Shown: one piece after another, positions 41,163 to 53,636 of the stretch
Numbering within the stretch: the first letter of the stretch is position 1
Layout of the letters: every line of letters begins with the position of its first letter
From: Procambarus clarkii
Lineage: Eukaryota > Arthropoda > Malacostraca > Decapoda > Cambaridae
Direction: 5' to 3'
Length of the DNA stretch: 64,000 nt
Assembly (NCBI RefSeq): GCF_040958095.1
Contig: NC_091193.1
Span: 33,726,614-33,790,613 of the forward strand
Made by a program: the position numbers and the translations under genes
Notes under the pieces: model-generated
Told to the model about the DNA's origin: nothing
Databases searched by the model: none
Seen by the model: only the letters and a program-made list of their open reading frames with translations

Positions 41163-41263
41163 CCTGAAAGTCCTGAAAACGGCAGTGAGTCCCATTTTGC
41201 ACAAACTTCCCTGTAGTTTTCAAAATATCCCAAATATCCCAATTTCGAGGCCTGAGCCATATT
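41041..41263 (+). repeat. 223-bp unit with out-of-register recombination junction
   Basis: The spacing between ttgga boxes here is 223 bp, 55 bp more than a monomer. A B-form monomer runs to ctccctccagt at 41162 and is joined to cctgaaagtcctgaaaac, i.e. back to the agtcctgaaa box about 55 bp earlier in the monomer. It then runs through an A cassette. The short overlap agtcctgaaa / gtcctgaaa around the joint suggests microhomology. The identical structure is at 49156-49378 in the 8,115-bp copy. Confidence 0.9.
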
Positions 41264-42105
41264 TTGGAGCCAAATTCTAGCTCTCTACACGTATTTGCAA
41301 TTTGAAATTGCGAATTTTTTATACCCAACATATGCCTAGACCTGAAAGCGGCGTTTTGTCATATTTGTCCCAATCCCCCCTGCAGTTTTCTAAATATCCC
41401 AAACATCCCAATATCGAGGCCTGAGCCATATTTTGGAGCCAAATTCTGGCTCTCTGCCCGTATTCGCAGTTTGATATTACGACTTTTTATACCCAACATA
41501 TGTTAAGTACTGGACGCGGCAGTGAGTCACATTTTGCACAAACTCCCCTGCAGTTTTCAAAATATCCCAAACATCTCAATTTCGAGGCCTGAGCCATATT
41601 TTGGAGCCAAATTCTGGCTCTCTGCACGTATTCGCAGGATGAAATTACGACTTTTTATACCCAACATATGCCAAGTACTGAAAGCGGCTTTTGGTCACAT
41701 TTGTCCCATACCTCCCTCCAGTTTTCAGAATATCCCAAATATCCCAATTTCTAGGCCTGAGCCATATTTTGGAGCCAAATTCTGGCTCTCTGCACGTATT
41801 CGCAGTTTGATATTACGACTTTTTTTACCCAACATATGCCAAGTCCTGAAAGCGGCGTTGAGTCACATTTTGCACAAACGTACCTGCAGTTTTCGAAATA
41901 TCCAAAATATCCCAATTTCGAGGCCTGAGCCATATTTTGAAGCCAAATTCTGGCTTTCTGCACGTATTCGCAGTTTGAAATTACGACTTTTTATACCCAA
42001 CATATGCCAAGTCCTGAAAGCGGCAGTGAGTCACATTTTGCACAAACTCCCCTGCAGTTTTCGAAATATCCCAAATATCCCATTTTCGAGGACAGAGCCA
42101 TATTT
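41171..42105 (+). repeat. Nested duplication, 1,345-bp spacing, copy 1
   Basis: About 5.5 monomers repeated at 42516-43450 (8 monomers apart), both copied again at 49286-50220 and 50631-51565. Markers in order are agtgagtcccattttgc, ctctacacgtatttgcaatt, atgcctag, gcccgtattcgcag with atgttaagtactggacgcgg, caggatgaaatta, gcggcttttggtc, ttctaggcctg and ggcgttgagtcac. The gcccg/gttaag/ggacgcgg monomer occurs a third time at 43451-43650, 673 bp (4 monomers) after the second. Confidence 0.87.
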
Positions 42106-42515
42106 TGGAGCCCAATTCTGGCTCTCTGCACGTATTCGCAGTTTGAAATTGCGACTTTTTATACCCAACATATGCGAAGGACTGAAAGCGGCGTTTGGTC
42201 ACATTTGTCCCAAACCTCCCTGCAGTTTTCAAAATATCCCAAATATCCCAATATCGAGGCCTGAGCCATATTTTGGAGTCAAATTCTGGCTCTTTGCACG
42301 TACTCGCAATTTCATATTACGAACTTTTATACCCAACATATGCCAAGTACTGAAAGCGGCAGTGAATCACATTTTGCACAAACTCAACTGCAGTTTTCAA
42401 AATATCCCAAACGTCCCAATTTCGAGGCCTGAGCCATATTTTGGAGCCAAATTCTGGCTCTCTGAACGTATTCGCAGTTTTAAATTACGACTTTTTATAC
42501 CCAACATATGCTAAG

Positions 42516-43450
42516 TCCTGAAAACGGCAGTGAGTCCCATTTTGCACAAACTTCCCTGTAGTTTTCAAAATATCCCAAATATTCCAATTTCGAGGCCTGA
42601 GCCATATTTTGGAGCCAAATTCTAGCTCTCTACACGTATTTGCAATTTGAAATTGCAAATTTTTTATACCCAACATATGCCTAGTCCTGAAAGCGGCGTT
42701 TTGTCATATTTGTCCCAATCCCCCCTGCAGTTTTCAAAATATCCCAAACATCCCAATATCGAGGCCTGAGCCATATTTTGGAGCCAAATTCTAGCTCTCT
42801 GCCCGTATTCGCAGTTTGATATTACGACTTTTTATACCCAACATATGTTAAGTACTGGACGCGGCAGTGAGTCACATTTTGCACAAACTCCCCTGCAGTT
42901 TTCAAAATATCCCAAACATCCCAATTTCGAGGCCTGAGCCATATTTTGGAGCCAAATTCTGGCTCTTTGCACGTATTCGCAGGATGAAATTATGACTTTT
43001 TATACCCAACATATGCCAAGTACTGAAAGCGGCTTTTGGTCACATTTGTCCCATACCTCCCTCCAGTTTTCAGAATATCCCAAATATCCCAATTTCTAGG
43101 CCTGAGCCATATTTTTGAGCCAAATTCTGGCTCTCTGCACGTATTCGCAGTTTGATATTACGACTTTTTATACCCATCATATGCCAAGTCCTGAAAGCGG
43201 CGTTGAGTCACATTTTGCACAAACGCCCCTGCAGTTTTCGAAATATCCAAAATATCCCAATTTCGAGGCCTGAGCCATATTTTGAAGCCAAATTCTGGCT
43301 TTCTGCACGTATTCGCAGTTTGAAATTAGGACTTTTTATACCCAACATATGCCAAGTCCTGAAAGCGGCAGTGAGTCACATTTTGAAGAAACTCCCCCTG
43401 CAGTTTTCGAAATATCCCAAATATCCCATTTTCGAGGCCTGAGCCATATT
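42516..43450 (+). repeat. Nested duplication, 1,345-bp spacing, copy 2
   Basis: Partner of 41171-42105. Sparse differences are seen: ctagctctctgcccg against ctggctctctgcccg, aattatgac against aattacgac, and atttttgagcc against attttggagcc. This stretch is followed by a further partial repeat (43451-43671), giving the most higher-order-like periodicity in the right half of the window. Confidence 0.86.
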
Positions 43451-43671
43451 TTGGAGCCAAATTCTAGCTCTCTGCCCGTATTCGCAGTTTGATATTACGA
43501 CTTTTTATACCCAACATATGTTAAGTACTGGACGCGGCAGTGAGTCACATTTTGCACAAACTCCCCTGCAGTTTTCAAAATATCCCAAACATCTCAATTT
43601 CGAGGCCTGAGCCATATTTTGGAGCCAAATTCTGGCTCTTTGCACGTATTCGCAGGATGAAATTATGACTT

Positions 43672-44262
43672 TTTATACCCAACATATGCCAAGTCCTGAA
43701 AGCGGCGTTGAGTCACATTTTGCACAAACGCCCCTGCAGTTTTCAAAACATCCCAAATATCCCAATTTCGAGGCCTGAGCCATATTTTGGAGTCAAATTC
43801 TGTCTCCCTGCACGTATTCGCAGTTTGATATTACGACTTTTTAAACCCAACATATGCCAAGTACTGGACGCAGCAGTGAGTCACATTTTGCACAAACTCC
43901 CCTGCAGCTTTCAAAATATCCCAAATATCCCAATTTCGAGGCCTGAGCCATATTTTGGAGCAAAATTCTGTCTCTGCACGTATTCGCAGTTTGAAATTTC
44001 GACATTTTTATACCCAACATATGCGAAGTACTGAAAGCGGTGTTTGGTCACATTTGTCCCAAACCTTCCTGCAGTTTTCAAAACATCCCAAATATCCCAA
44101 TTTCGAGGCTTAAGCCATATTTTGGAGCCAAATACTGTCTTTGAACGTATTCACAGTTTGAAATTGTGACTTTTTTATACCCAACATATGCCAAGTACTG
44201 AAAGCGGCGTTTGGTCACATTTGTCCCAATCCCCCCTGCAGTTTTCAAATATCCCAAACATC
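43672..44262 (+). repeat. Central monomers not shared between the 8,115-bp copies
   Basis: About 3.5 monomers: an A' form (gcgttgagtcac), a ggacgcagcag A form with aaacccaac, and two B forms with the contracted tctgtctctgcacg box. Part of it resembles 34520-34800 and 57115-57420 (tctgtctaccctg / tctgtctccctg followed by aaacccaac). The last B monomer before 44262 (tctttgaacgtattcacag) is a relative of 38030, 46145 and 56620. Confidence 0.8.
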
Positions 44263-47200
44263 CCAATATCGAGGCCTGAGCCATATTTTGGATCCAAATT
44301 CTGGCTCTATGCACGTATTCGCAGGTTAAAATTACGACTTATTATACCCAACATATGCAAAGCACTGACAGCGGCAATGAGTCACATTTTGCTCAAACTC
44401 TCCTGCAGTTTTCAAAATATCCCAAACATCCCAATTTCGAGGCCTGAGCCATATTTTGGAGGAAAATTCTGGCTGTCTGCACGTATTCGCAGTTCGAAAT
44501 TGCGACTTTTTTATACCCAACATATGCCAAGTACTAAAGCGGCGTTTGGTCAGATTTGTCCCAAACCTCCCTACAGTTTTCAAAATATCCCAAATATCCC
44601 AATTTCGAGACCTGAGCCATATTTTGCAGCCAAATTCTGTCTCTCTGCTCGTATTCGCAGTTTGATATTACAACTTTTTATACCCAACATATGCCAAGTA
44701 CTGGACGCAGCAGTGAGTTACGTTGTGCACAAACTCCCCTGCAGTTTTCAAAATATCCTAAATATTCCAATTTCCTGGCTTGAGCCATATTTTGGAGCCA
44801 AATTCAGGCTCTATGCACGTATTCGCAGTTTGAAATTACGACTTTTTATACCCAACATATGCCAAGTACTGAAAGCGGCGTTTGGTCACATTTGTCCCGA
44901 ACCTCCGTCCAGTTTTCAAAATATCCCAAATATCCCAATTTCGAGGCTTGAGCTATATTTTGGAGCCAAAATCTGGCTCTCTGCACGTATTCGCAGTTCG
45001 AAATTGCGACTTTTTTATTCCCAACATATGCCAAGTACTGAAAGCGGCGTTTGGTCACATTTGTCCCAAACCTCCCTGCAGTTTTCAAAACATCCCAAAT
45101 ATCCCAATTTCGAGGCCTGAGCCATATTTTGGAGTCAAATTCTGGCTCCCTGCACGTATTCGCAGTTTGATATTACGACTTTTTATACCCAACATATGCC
45201 AAGTAATGGACGCAGCAGTGAGTCACATTTTGCACAAACTCCCCTGAAGCTTTCAAAATATCCCAAATATCCCAATTTCGAGGCCTGAGCCATATTTTGG
45301 AGCCAAATTCTGTCTCTGCACGTATTCGCAGTTTGAAATTGCGACTTTTTAATCCCCAACATATGCGACGTACTGAAAGCGGCGTTTGGTCACATTTGTC
45401 CCAAACCTTCCTGCAGTTTTCAAAATATCCCAAATATCCCAATATCGAGGCCTGAGCCATATTTTGGAGCCAAATTCTGGCTCTCTGCACGTATTCGCAG
45501 TTTGATATTATGACTTTTTATACCCAATATATGTTAAGTACTGAAAGCGGCATTGAGTCACATTTTGCACAAACGCCCCTGCAGTTTTCGAAATATCCAA
45601 AATATCCCAATTTCGAGGCCTGAGCCATATTTTGGAGCCAAATTCTGGCTCTCTGCAAGTATTCGCAGTTTGATATTACGACTTTTTAATACCCAACATA
45701 TGCCAAGTACAGAAAGCGGCATTTGGTCACATTTGTCCCAAACCTTCCTGCAGTTTTCAGAATATCCCAAATATCCCAATTTCTAGGTCTGAGCCATATT
45801 TTGGAGCCAAATTCTGGCTCTCTGCACATATTCGCAGTTTGATATTACGACTTTTTATACCCAACATATGCCAAGTACTGAAATCGGCGTTTGGTCACAT
45901 TTGTCCCAAACCTCCCTGAGTTTTCAAAATATCCCAAATATCCCAATTTCAAGGCCTAGGCCATATTTTGGAGCCAAATTCTGTCTCTCTGCACGTATTC
46001 GCAGTTTGATATTACGACTTTTTATACCCAACATATGCCAAGTACTGGACGCAGCAGTATGTCACATTTTGCACAAACTCCCCGGCAGTTTTCAAAATAT
46101 CCCAAATATCCCAATTTCGAGGCTTAAGCCATATTTTGGAGCCAAATACTGTCTTTGAACGTATTCACAGTTTGAAATTGCGACTTTTTTATACCCAACA
46201 TATGCCAAGTACTGAAAGCGGCGTTTGGTCACATTTGTCCCAATCCCCCCTGCAGTTTTCAAATATCCCAAACATCCCAATATCGAGGCCTGAGCCATAT
46301 TTTGGATCTAAATTCTGGCTCTATGCACGTATTTGCAGGTTGAAATTACGACTTATTATACCCAACATACGCCAAGTACTGACAGCGGCAATGAGTCACA
46401 TTTAGCACAAACTCCCTGCAGTTTTCAAAATATCCCAAACATCCCAATTTCGTGGCGTGAACCATATTTTGGAGCCAAATTCAGGCTCTCTGCACGTATT
46501 CGCAGTTTGAAATTACGACATTTTATACCCAACATATGCCAAGTACTGAAAGCGACGTTTGGTCACATTTGTCCCAAACCTCCCTCCAGTTTTCAAAATA
46601 TTCCAAATATCCCAATTTCGAGGCCTGAGCCATATTTTGGAGTCAAATTCTGGCTCCCTGCACGTATTCGCAGTTTGATATTACGACTTTTTATACCCAA
46701 CATATGCCAAGTAATGGACGCAGCAGTGAGTCACATTTTGCACAAACTCCCCTGCAGCTTTCAAAATATCCCAAATATCCCAATTTCGAGGCCTGAGCCA
46801 TATTTTGGAGCCAAATTCTGTCTCTGCACGTATTCGCAGTTTGAAATTGCGACTTTTTTATACCCAACATATGCGAAGTACTGAAAGCGGCGTTTGGTCA
46901 CATTTGTCCCAAACCTTCCTGCAGTTTTCAAAATATCCCAAATATCCCAATATCGAGGCCTGAGCCATATTTTGGAGCCAAATTCTGGCTCTCTGCACGT
47001 ATTTTCAGTTTGATATTACGACTTTTTATACCCAACATATGTTAAGTACTGAAAGCGGCGTTTGGTCACATTTGTCCCAAACCATCCTGCAGTTTTCAAA
47101 ATATCCCAAACATCCCAATATCGAGTTCTGAGCTATATTTTGGAGCCAAATTCTGGCTCTCTGCACGTATTTGCAGGTTGAAATTACGACTTATTATACC

Positions 47201-50200
47201 CAACATATGCTAAGTACTGAAAGCGGCAATGAGTCACATTTTCCACAAACTCCCCTGCAGTTTTCAAAACATCCCAAACATCCCAATTTCGAGGTCTGAG
47301 CCATATTTTGGAGCCAAATTCAGGCTCTCGGAACGTATTCACAGTTCGAAATTGCGACTTTTTTATACCCAACATATGCCAAGTCCTGAAAGCGGCAGTG
47401 AGTCACATTTTGCACAAACTCCCCTGCAGTTTTCGAAATATCCCAAATATCCCAATTTCGAGGACAGAGCCATATTTTGGAGCCAAATTCTGGCTCTCTG
47501 CACGTATTTGCAGTTTGAAATTGCGACTTTTTTATACCCAACATATGCCAAGTACTGAAAGCGGCATTTGGTCACATTTGTCCCAAACCTTGCTGCAGTT
47601 TTCAAAATATCCCAAATATCCCAATTTCGAGGCCTGAGCCATATTTTGGAGCCAAATTCAGGTTCTCTGCACGTATTCGCAGTTTGATATTACGACTTTT
47701 TATACCCATTATATGCCAAGTCCTGAAAGCGGTAGTGAGTCACATTTTGCACAAACTCCCCTGCAGTTTTCAAAATATCCCAAATATCCCAATTTCGAGG
47801 CCTGAGCCATATTTTGGAGCCAAAATCTGACTCTCTGCACGTATTCGCAGTTTTATATTGCGACTTTTTTATAACCAACATATGCCAAGTACTGAAAGCG
47901 GCGTTTGGTCACTTTTGTCCCAATCCCCCCTTCAGTTTTCAAAATATCCCAAACATCCCAATATCGAGGCCTGAGCCATATTTTGGATAAAAATTCTGGC
48001 TCTATGCACTTATTCGCAGGTTGAAATTACGACTTATTATACCCAACATATGCCATGTACTGACAGCGGCAATAAGTCACATTTTGCACAAACTCCCTGC
48101 AATTTTCAAAATATGCCAAACATCCCAATTTCGAGGCCTGAGCCATATTTTGGAGCCAAATTCAGGCTCTCTGCACGTATTCGCAGTTTGAAATTACGAC
48201 TTTTTATACCCAACATATGCCAAGTACTGAATGCGGCGTTTGGTCACATTTGTCCCAAACCTCCTTCCAGTTTTCAAAATATCCCAAATATCTTAATTTC
48301 TAGGCTTGAGCCATATTTTGGAGCCAAATTCTGGCTCTCTGCACGTATTCGCAGTTCGAAATTGCTACTTTTTTATACCCAACATATGCCAAGTACAGAA
48401 AGCGGCATTTGGTCACATTTGTCCCAAACCTTCCTGCAGTTTTCAGAATATCCCAAATATCATAATTTCTAGGTCTGAGCCATATTTTGGAGCCAAATTC
48501 AGGCTCTCTGCACATATTCGCAGTTTGATATTACGACTTTTTATACCCAACATATGCCAAGTACTGAAATCGGCGTTTGGTCACATTTGTCCCAAACCTC
48601 CCTGCAGTTTTCAAAATATCCCAAATATCCCAATTTCAAGGCCTAGGCCATATTTTGGAGCCAAATTCTGTCTCTCTGCACGTATTCGCAGTTTGATATT
48701 ACGACTTTTTATACCCAACATATGCCAAGTACTGGACGCAGCAGTATGTCACATTTTGCACAAACTCCCCGACAGTTTTCAAAATATCCCAAATATCCCA
48801 ATTTCGAGGCTTAAGCCATATTTTGGAGCTAAATACTGTCTTTGAACGTATTCACAGTTTGAAATTGCGACTTTTTTATACCCAACATATGCCAAGTACT
48901 GAAAGCGGCGTTTGGTCACATTTGTCCCAATCCCCCCTGCAGTTTTCAAATATCCCAAACATCCCAATATCGAGGCCTGAGCCATATTTTGGATCTAAAT
49001 TCTGGCTCTATGCACGTATTTGCAGGTTGAAATTACGACTTATTATACCCAACATACGCCAAGTACTGACAGCGGCAATGAGTCACATTTAGCACAAACT
49101 CCCTGCAGTTTTCAAAATATCCCAAACATCCCAATTTCGTGGCGTGAACCATATTTTGGAGCCAAATTCAGGCTCTCTGCACGTATTCGCAGTTTGAAAT
49201 TACGACATTTTATACCCAACATATGCCAAGTACTGAAAGCGACGTTTGGTCACATTTGTCCCAAACCTCCCTCCAGTCCTGAAAGTCCTGAAAACGGCAG
49301 TGAGTCCCATTTTGCACAAACTTCCCTGTAGTTTTCAAAATATCCCAAATATCCCAATTTCGAGGCCTGAGCCATATTTTGGAGCCAAATTCTAGCTCTC
49401 TACACGTATTTGCAATTTGAAATTGCGAATTTTTTATACCCAACATATGCCTAGACCTGAAAGCGGCGTTTTGTCATATTTGTCCCAATCCCCCCTGCAG
49501 TTTTCTAAATATCCCAAACATCCCAATATCGAGGCCTGAGCCATATTTTGGAGCCAAATTCTGGCTCTCTGCCCGTATTCGCAGTTTGATATTACGACTT
49601 TTTATACCCAACATATGTTAAGTACTGGACGCGGCAGTGAGTCACATTTTGCACAAACTCCCCTGCAGTTTTCAAAATATCCCAAACATCTCAATTTCGA
49701 GGCCTGAGCCATATTTTGGAGCCAAATTCTGGCTCTCTGCACGTATTCGCAGGATGAAATTACGACTTTTTATACCCAACATATGCCAAGTACTGAAAGC
49801 GGCTTTTGGTCACATTTGTCCCATACCTCCCTCCAGTTTTCAGAATATCCCAAATATCCCAATTTCTAGGCCTGAGCCATATTTTGGAGCCAAATTCTGG
49901 CTCTCTGCACGTATTCGCAGTTTGATATTACGACTTTTTTTACCCAACATATGCCAAGTCCTGAAAGCGGCGTTGAGTCACATTTTGCACAAACGTACCT
50001 GCAGTTTTCGAAATATCCAAAATATCCCAATTTCGAGGCCTGAGCCATATTTTGAAGCCAAATTCTGGCTTTCTGCACGTATTCGCAGTTTGAAATTACG
50101 ACTTTTTATACCCAACATATGCCAAGTCCTGAAAGCGGCAGTGAGTCACATTTTGCACAAACTCCCCTGCAGTTTTCGAAATATCCCAAATATCCCATTT

Positions 50201-51786
50201 TCGAGGACAGAGCCATATTTTGGAGCCCAATTCTGGCTCTCTGCACGTATTCGCAGTTTGAAATTGCGACTTTTTATACCCAACATATGCGAAGGACTGA
50301 AAGCGGCGTTTGGTCACATTTGTCCCAAACCTCCCTGCAGTTTTCAAAATATCCCAAATATCCCAATATCGAGGCCTGAGCCATATTTTGGAGTCAAATT
50401 CTGGCTCTTTGCACGTACTCGCAATTTCATATTACGAACTTTTATACCCAACATATGCCAAGTACTGAAAGCGGCAGTGAATCACATTTTGCACAAACTC
50501 AACTGCAGTTTTCAAAATATCCCAAACGTCCCAATTTCGAGGCCTGAGCCATATTTTGGAGCCAAATTCTGGCTCTCTGAACGTATTCGCAGTTTTAAAT
50601 TACGACTTTTTATACCCAACATATGCTAAGTCCTGAAAACGGCAGTGAGTCCCATTTTGCACAAACTTCCCTGTAGTTTTCAAAATATCCCAAATATTCC
50701 AATTTCGAGGCCTGAGCCATATTTTGGAGCCAAATTCTAGCTCTCTACACGTATTTGCAATTTGAAATTGCAAATTTTTTATACCCAACATATGCCTAGT
50801 CCTGAAAGCGGCGTTTTGTCATATTTGTCCCAATCCCCCCTGCAGTTTTCAAAATATCCCAAACATCCCAATATCGAGGCCTGAGCCATATTTTGGAGCC
50901 AAATTCTAGCTCTCTGCCCGTATTCGCAGTTTGATATTACGACTTTTTATACCCAACATATGTTAAGTACTGGACGCGGCAGTGAGTCACATTTTGCACA
51001 AACTCCCCTGCAGTTTTCAAAATATCCCAAACATCCCAATTTCGAGGCCTGAGCCATATTTTGGAGCCAAATTCTGGCTCTTTGCACGTATTCGCAGGAT
51101 GAAATTATGACTTTTTATACCCAACATATGCCAAGTACTGAAAGCGGCTTTTGGTCACATTTGTCCCATACCTCCCTCCAGTTTTCAGAATATCCCAAAT
51201 ATCCCAATTTCTAGGCCTGAGCCATATTTTTGAGCCAAATTCTGGCTCTCTGCACGTATTCGCAGTTTGATATTACGACTTTTTATACCCATCATATGCC
51301 AAGTCCTGAAAGCGGCGTTGAGTCACATTTTGCACAAACGCCCCTGCAGTTTTCGAAATATCCAAAATATCCCAATTTCGAGGCCTGAGCCATATTTTGA
51401 AGCCAAATTCTGGCTTTCTGCACGTATTCGCAGTTTGAAATTAGGACTTTTTATACCCAACATATGCCAAGTCCTGAAAGCGGCAGTGAGTCACATTTTG
51501 AAGAAACTCCCCCTGCAGTTTTCGAAATATCCCAAATATCCCATTTTCGAGGCCTGAGCCATATTTTGGAGCCAAATTCTAGCTCTCTGCCCGTATTCGC
51601 AGTTTGATATTACGACTTTTTATACCCAACATATGTTAAGTACTGGACGCGGCAGTGAGTCACATTTTGCACAAACTCCCCTGCAGTTTTCAAAATATCC
51701 CAAACATCTCAATTTCGAGGCCTGAGCCATATTTTGGAGCCAAATTCTGGCTCTTTGCACGTATTCGCAGGATGAAATTATGACTT
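44263..51786 (+). repeat. Large recent duplication, 8,115-bp spacing, copy 2
   Basis: Near-identical copy of 36148-43671, including all nested duplications and the out-of-register junction (here 49277-49286). Between the matched parts lie about 590 bp (43672-44262) unique to the centre. The event was therefore not a simple precise tandem duplication of 8,115 bp, or it was followed by conversion at the edges. The sequence alone cannot exclude an assembly duplication. Confidence 0.92.
49156..49378 (+). repeat. Second copy of the 223-bp out-of-register unit
   Basis: Same joint (ctccctccagt / cctgaaagtcctgaaaac at about 49277-49286) as at 41162-41171, carried along by the 8,115-bp duplication. 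No further copies were seen elsewhere in the window. Confidence 0.9.
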
Positions 51787-51788
51787 AT

Positions 51789-52815
51789 TATACCCAACAT
51801 ATGCCAAGTACTGAAAGCGGCGTACGTTTGGTCACATTTGTCCCAAACCTCCCACCAGTTTTCAAAATATCCCAAATATCCCAATTTCGAGGCTTGAGCC
51901 ATATTTTGGAGGCAAATTCTGGCTCTCTGCACGTATTCGCAGTTCGAAATTGCGACTTTTTTATACCCAACATATGCCAAGTACTAAAGCGGCGTTTGGT
52001 CAGATTTGTCCCAAACCTCCCTACAGTTTTCAAAATATCCCAAATATCCCAATTTCGAGGCCTGAGCCATATTTTGCAGCCAAATTCTGTTTCTCTGCTC
52101 GTATTCGCAGTTTGATATTATGACTTTTTATACACAACATATGTCAAGTACTGGACGCAGCAGTGAGTTACGTTTTGCACAAACTCCCCTGCAGTTTTCA
52201 AAATATCCCAAATATCCCAATTTCGTGGCTTGAGCCATATTTTGGAGCCAAATTCAGGCTCTCTGCACGTATTCGCAGTTTGAAATTACGACTTTTTATA
52301 CCCAACATATGCCAAGTACTGAAAGCGGCATTTGGTCACATTTCTCACGAACCTCCCTCAAGTTTTCAAAATATCCCAAATATCCCAATTTCGAGGCTTG
52401 AGCTATATTTTGGAGCCAAAATCTGGCTCTCTGCACGTATTCGCAGTTCGAAATTGCGACTTTTTTATTCCCAACATATGCCAAGTACTGAAAGCGGCGT
52501 TTGGTCACATTTGTCCCAAACCTGCCTGCAGTTTTCAAAACATCCCAAATATCCCAATTTCGAGGCCTGAGATATATTTTGGAGTCAAATTCTGGCTCCC
52601 TGCACGTATTAGCAGTTTGATATTACGACTTTTTATACCCAACATATGCCAAGTACTGGACGCAGCAGTGAGTCACATTTTGCACAAACTCCCTTGCAGC
52701 TTTCAAAATATCCCAAATATCCCAATTTCGAGGCCTGAGCCATATTTTGGAGCCAAAGTCTGTCTCTGCACGTATTCGCAGTTTGAAAATGCGACTTTTT
52801 TATACCCAACATATG
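51789..52815 (+). repeat. Recent block R, copy 1
   Basis: About six monomers repeated at 53971-54997 (2,182 bp, 13 monomers) and 57821-58847 (a further 3,850 bp, 23 monomers). Markers are the cgtacg insertion, tactaaagcggcg (a 2-base loss), cagatttgtcccaaacc, gtttctctgctcgtattcg, gagttacgttttgcac, cacatttctcacgaacc, tattcccaacatatgcc, gagatatattttggagtc and tttgaaaatgcgac. The copies differ at only a few bases. Confidence 0.9.
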
Positions 52816-53625
52816 TTAAGTACTGAAAGCGGCGTTTGGTCACATTTGTCCCAAACCATCCTGCAGTTTTCAAAATATCCCAAACATCCCAATATCGAGT
52901 TCTGAGCTATATTTTGGAGCCAAATTCTGGCTCTCTGCACGTATTTGCAGGTTGAAATTACGACTTATTATACCCAACATATGCTAAGTACTGAAAGCGG
53001 CAATGAGTCACATTTTCCACAAACTCCCCTGCAGTTTTCAAAACATCCCAAACATCCCAATTTCGAGGTCTGAGCCATATTTTGGAGCCAAATTCAGGCT
53101 CTCGGAACGTATTCACAGTTCGAAATTGCGACTTTTTTATACCCAACATATGCCAAGTCCTGAAAGCGGCAGTGAGTCACATTTTGCACAAACTCCCCTG
53201 CAGTTTTCGAAATATCCCAAATATCCCAATTTCGAGGACAGAGCCATATTTTGGAGCCAAATTCTGGCTCTCTGCACGTATTTGCAGTTTGAAATTGCGA
53301 CTTTTTTATACCCAACATATGCCAAGTACTGAAAGCGGCATTTGGTCACATTTGTCCCAAACCTTGCTGCAGTTTTCAAAATATCCCAAATATCCCAATT
53401 TCGAGGCCTGAGCCATATTTTGGAGCCAAATTCAGGTTCTCTGCACGTATTCGCAGTTTGATATTACGACTTTTTATACCCATTATATGCCAAGTCCTGA
53501 AAGCGGTAGTGAGTCACATTTTGCACAAACTCCCCTGCAGTTTTCAAAATATCCCAAATATCCCAATTTCGAGGCCTGAGCCATATTTTGGAGCCAAAAT
53601 CTGACTCTCTGTACGTATTCGCAGT
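52805..53625 (+). repeat. Block copied from the 38.9 / 47.0 kb region
   Basis: About five monomers that match 47031-47851 (spacing 5,774 bp) and its 8,115-bp partner at 38916-39736 essentially without change: atgttaagtactg, ttctgagctatattttgg, caggttg with cttattata, cacattttccacaaac, ctctcggaacgtattcac, tcgaggacagagcc, accttgctgcag and cccattatatgcc. It is inserted between copies of block R and so interrupts that higher-order pattern. Confidence 0.88.
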
Positions 53626-53636
53626 TTGAAATTTCG

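Larger units (their letters stand above)
36148..43671 (+). repeat. Large recent duplication, 8,115-bp spacing, copy 1
   Basis: About 45 monomers matched base for base, over the stretches compared, by 44263-51786. The only difference I found is A at 36406 against C at 44521. The left limit is set where copy 1 has the 9-bp deletion junction (aaaatatcccaatatcgagg) and copy 2 has a complete pair of 9-bp repeats. The right limit is at 43672 and 51787, where tgactttttata meets tgacttattata. Counting ttgga boxes gives 48 intervals between 36173 and 44288. 8,115 bp therefore equals 48 monomers plus a 55-bp surplus, which sits in the 223-bp unit at 41041-41263. Confidence 0.93.

Noticed and set aside
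41522..42514. 330-codon frame, identical copy at 49637-50629
   Set aside because: The identity of the two frames is due to the 8,115-bp DNA duplication, not protein conservation. The content is plain satellite translation.
36148..51786. Pure assembly artefact
   Set aside because: Not rejected outright. The single-base difference at 36406/44521, unequal edges and further partial copies at 52.8 and 56.3 kb argue for a real duplication, but only reads can settle it.
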